Source: Bradyrhizobium tropiciagri (lineage in GTDB: Bacteria > Pseudomonadota > Alphaproteobacteria > Rhizobiales > Xanthobacteraceae). From it: DNA of 64,000 bases. The notes below the pieces were generated by a model. The model did no database searches. It had not been told where the DNA came from and was given only the letters and a program-made list of their open reading frames with translations. Location of the stretch: positions 868,001-932,000 of the forward strand of contig NZ_JAFCKH010000001.1 of NCBI RefSeq assembly GCF_018130505.1. Direction: 5' to 3'. Position 1 is the stretch's first letter. Each line of letters starts with the position of its first letter. This document shows, piece after piece, positions 61,585-64,000 of this stretch. A program made the translations under genes and the position numbers.

Positions 61585-62400
61585 ATGTCGCAAAAATCCT
61601 TCGTCTGGCTCTGCCTGCTGCCGCTTGCGGTCGTGACGACGGCGTTCTTCCTGCTGCCGATGGGCCGGCTGGTCATCGCCGGCGCCGAAGGCCCGCACGG
61701 GTTCGCCGGATACCTCGCCATCCTTACCGAATCCCGCTATCGCGCGACGTTGATCAACACGGTGCTGCTGGCGGCGGCGACGACGATCGTCACACTGCTC
61801 GTGGCGACGATTGCCGGAATGTTTCTGCAACGCCACCGCTTTCCCGGGCGCGCCGTGTTGATCGCGATGCTGACCTTTCCGCTGGCCTTTCCCGGCGTGG
61901 TCGTCGGCTTCATGATCATTCTGCTGGCCGGACGGCAAGGCCTGATCGGCGATCTGTCGAACCGCCTGTTCGGCGAAAAGATCGTGTTCGCTTATTCGAT
62001 CTACGGGCTGTTCCTCGGCTATCTCTATTTCTCGATCCCGCGCGTGATCCTCACCATCATGGCGGCGGTGCAGAAGCTCGATGTCAGCCTTGAGGAAGCC
62101 GCACGTTCGCTCGGTGCCGGCCCGTGGGCCGTGCAGCGCGACGTCGTGCTGCCAGCGCTGGCGCCGGCTTTCGTGGCGTCGGGTGCGATCGCCTTTGCGA
62201 CGGCGATGGGCGCCTTCGGCACCGCGTTCACGCTGGCGACCAACATCGATGTGCTGCCGATGCTGATCTATACCGAGTTCACGCTGGCCGCCAACTTCGC
62301 GACCTCGGCGGCGCTCTCGGTGGGGCTCGGCCTGATCACCTGGCTCATCCTCGCGCTTGCCCGCTCGTTCAGCGGCAGCGCGGTCGCCGCGGCCGGGTGA
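61585..62400 (+). CDS. ABC transporter permease (PotB/FbpB-like)
   Basis: A 271-residue permease with about six helices and the binding-protein-dependent EAA loop EEAARSLGAGPWAVQRDVVLPALAP. It is followed after 3 nt by the second permease. No strong ribosome site is seen at the ATG. Confidence 0.9.
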   Translation: MSQKSFVWLCLLPLAVVTTAFFLLPMGRLVIAGAEGPHGFAGYLAILTESRYRATLINTVLLAAATTIVTLLVATIAGMFLQRHRFPGRAVLIAMLTFPLAFPGVVVGFMIILLAGRQGLIGDLSNRLFGEKIVFAYSIYGLFLGYLYFSIPRVILTIMAAVQKLDVSLEEAARSLGAGPWAVQRDVVLPALAPAFVASGAIAFATAMGAFGTAFTLATNIDVLPMLIYTEFTLAANFATSAALSVGLGLITWLILALARSFSGSAVAAAG

Positions 62401-62403
62401 AGC

Positions 62404-63189
62404 ATGCGCGATCGCCTGATCTTCACCGGCCAGTTCATCTTCACGCTGCTCGTCGCGGCATTTCTGGTGGTGCCCGCGGGGCTCTCCATTTCGGCGGGTG
62501 TGACCGTCAACTATTTCCGCGGCATCCAATCCGGCGTGACCCTGCAATGGGTCGCGCAGGTCTGGGAGCTCTATGCCGGCACGATCCTGCTCTCCTTCGT
62601 GATCGCGTTCGTGACGCTTGCGGTCACACTCGTCGTCGGCGTTCCCGCGGCTTACGCGCTGCATGTCCGCGGCGGGCGGCTGGCGCGGATCGTCGAGGAG
62701 ATCATCACGCTGCCGCTGGCGATCCCCGGGCTTGCGATCGCGCTGGCGCTGCTGCTCGCCTATGGCGGCTTCGGCAGCTTCCGCCGCTCCTGGCTCTTCA
62801 TCCTGGTCGGGCATGTCGTCTTCACGATGCCGTTCATGGTGCGCTCGGTCATGGCGGTGTTTGCCACTGTCGACATCAGGACGCTTGACGAAGGTGCGGC
62901 CTCGCTGGGCGCGTCGCCGTGGCGGCGCTTCCGCGACGTGATCGTGCCCAATGCCGTGCCGGGCATTCTGGCGGGCGCGCTGATGGTGGTCACGTTGTCG
63001 CTCGGCGAGTTCAACCTGACCTGGATGCTGCATACGCCGCTGACCAAGACCTTGCCGGTCGGGCTTGCGGACAGCTACGCCTCGATGCGGCTCGAAGTGG
63101 CTTCTGCCTACACATTGATCTTCTTCGTGATGATCATTCCCCTCCTGGTCGCGATGCAATTGCTGGCCGACAGGGGACACAAGCGATGA
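62404..63189 (+). CDS. ABC transporter permease (PotC-like)
   Basis: A 261-residue permease with about six helices and the EAA-type loop [26 protein letters not shown]. The stop overlaps the ATPase start (ATGA, 63186-63189). It forms the channel with the previous permease. Confidence 0.9.
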   Translation: MRDRLIFTGQFIFTLLVAAFLVVPAGLSISAGVTVNYFRGIQSGVTLQWVAQVWELYAGTILLSFVIAFVTLAVTLVVGVPAAYALHVRGGRLARIVEEIITLPLAIPGLAIALALLLAYGGFGSFRRSWLFILVGHVVFTMPFMVRSVMAVFATVDIRTLDEGAASLGASPWRRFRDVIVPNAVPGILAGALMVVTLSLGEFNLTWMLHTPLTKTLPVGLADSYASMRLEVASAYTLIFFVMIIPLLVAMQLLADRGHKR

Positions 63190-64000
63190 GCCCGGCGAGC
63201 CACGGCGTATCGGTGCGGATTGACGGCTGCGGCAAGACCTTTGCCGACGGCACGCGGGCGCTCGACCCCGCCACCCTCGACATCGCGCGCGGCGAAACGC
63301 TGGTGCTGCTCGGTCCGTCCGGTTGCGGCAAGACCACGATGCTGCGCATCATCGCCGGCCTCGAAGCGCCGGATCCCGGCGGCAGTGTCCTGTTCGACGG
63401 CAAGGATGTCACGTCTCTGCCGATTGAGCGGCGCAATGTCGGGATGGTGTTTCAATCCTACGCCCTGTTTCCCAACATGACGGTCGCGGACAATATCGGC
63501 TACGGCCTGAAGATCCGCGGTGTCGCCCGGGACGAGCGCGCCGCGCGCGTCGCGGAATTGGTGGCGCTGACCAACATCACGGGGCTGGAGAACCGGCGCA
63601 TCGATCAGCTCTCCGGCGGCCAGCGTCAGCGCGTCGCACTGGCGCGTGCGGTCGCGATCCGGCCGGGCATCCTGCTGCTGGACGAGCCTTTGACGGCGCT
63701 CGACGCCGCCTTGCGCGACCGGTTGCGAGGCGAGCTCAACCGGCTGCTGCGCGCGCTCGGGATCACCACGATCTATGTCACGCACGACCAGGCCGAGGCG
63801 ATGGAGTTGGGCGACCGCATCGTGGTGATGCGCAAGGGCGGGATTGCGCAGATCGGCAGCCCTCGCGAGATCTACTTTGCGCCAAAGGATCGCTTCGTGG
63901 CGGAGTTCGTCGGCGCGGCCAACATCGTCGAAGCTCCGATGGAGAAAGGTGAGTTGATCCTGCCGGGTGGACGACTGCCGGTCGGAGGCGAGACCACCAC
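63186..64000 (+). CDS. ABC transporter ATP-binding protein (PotA/FbpC-like), partial
   Basis: At least 271 residues; the gene runs off the window end. Walker A is GPSGCGKTT, the Q-loop region [12 protein letters not shown], signature [14 protein letters not shown], Walker [13 protein letters not shown] and H-loop [13 protein letters not shown]; the start of the C-terminal regulatory domain ([11 protein letters not shown]) is visible. The ATG overlaps the permease stop. It energises the 60539 importer. Confidence 0.93.
   Translation, partial: MSPASHGVSVRIDGCGKTFADGTRALDPATLDIARGETLVLLGPSGCGKTTMLRIIAGLEAPDPGGSVLFDGKDVTSLPIERRNVGMVFQSYALFPNMTVADNIGYGLKIRGVARDERAARVAELVALTNITGLENRRIDQLSGGQRQRVALARAVAIRPGILLLDEPLTALDAALRDRLRGELNRLLRALGITTIYVTHDQAEAMELGDRIVVMRKGGIAQIGSPREIYFAPKDRFVAEFVGAANIVEAPMEKGELILPGGRLPVGGETT

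Noticed and set aside
61525-63180. A 551-codon minus-strand frame opposite two permease genes
   Set aside because: Extreme Arg/Gln/Asp composition mirrors Leu/Ala/Val-rich permeases on the plus strand.

Overview
The window looks like chromosomal DNA of a GC-rich alphaproteobacterium, most likely Bradyrhizobium or a close relative. Pointers are the uniformly high-GC codon use, a phasin, an OpgC glucan-modifying protein, GcrA-like and DUF6456-like proteins, many acyl-CoA and ABC-uptake genes, and a dispersed-type intergenic palindrome (1278-1382). This is inferred from gene content; no rRNA or tRNA gene was seen.

Layout. 1-6350: unlinked detoxification and catabolic genes (epoxide hydrolase, class II aldolase-like protein, glutathione transferase, membrane-anchored alpha/beta hydrolase, DsbA-like isomerase). 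6851-19989: catabolic island 1. A leftward operon (acyl-CoA ligase, TetR regulator, SDR, Baeyer-Villiger-type monooxygenase) diverges from a rightward run (LivK/H/M/G/F-type ABC importer, CoA-transferase, enoyl-CoA hydratase, thiolase). A 25-bp near-perfect palindrome, the probable TetR operator, lies between them. The genes fit uptake, oxygenation, CoA activation and beta-oxidation of an unknown cyclic or branched substrate. 19986-26491: an envelope region with a histidine kinase/response regulator pair, a DUF4173-like membrane protein, a membrane-anchored GH3 hydrolase and OpgC. 26665-29078: a phage-style switch, with an S24-type repressor, its promoter and operators, and divergent GcrA-like and DUF6456-like genes.

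29283-37862: miscellaneous metabolism plus a compact four-gene operon (GNAT-like, MFS, YqcI/YcgG-family, cupin) divergent from a DJ-1/AraC regulator. Because known YqcI/YcgG relatives are heme-dependent guanidine or arginine N-hydroxylases, this could be a small undescribed N-hydroxylation system. 38058-42536: a secreted RTX-type protein with six exact-period 147-bp repeats, beside two tandem AraC paralogues. 42664-45828: small proteins (phasin, membrane peptides), a duplicated promoter-like repeat followed by a probable 55-nt terminated RNA, and a prophage remnant (truncated terminase, small membrane protein, GNAT).

46041-60342: catabolic island 2, with a two-component flavin monooxygenase, flavin reductase, TetR regulator, PuuE-like deacetylase/cyclic-amide hydrolase, LLM oxidoreductase, three-subunit molybdenum hydroxylase, a second complete Liv-type ABC importer and a zinc alcohol dehydrogenase. 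The mix suggests breakdown of an N-heterocyclic or aromatic compound. 60539-64000: a third ABC importer of the iron/polyamine type, whose ATPase runs off the window end.
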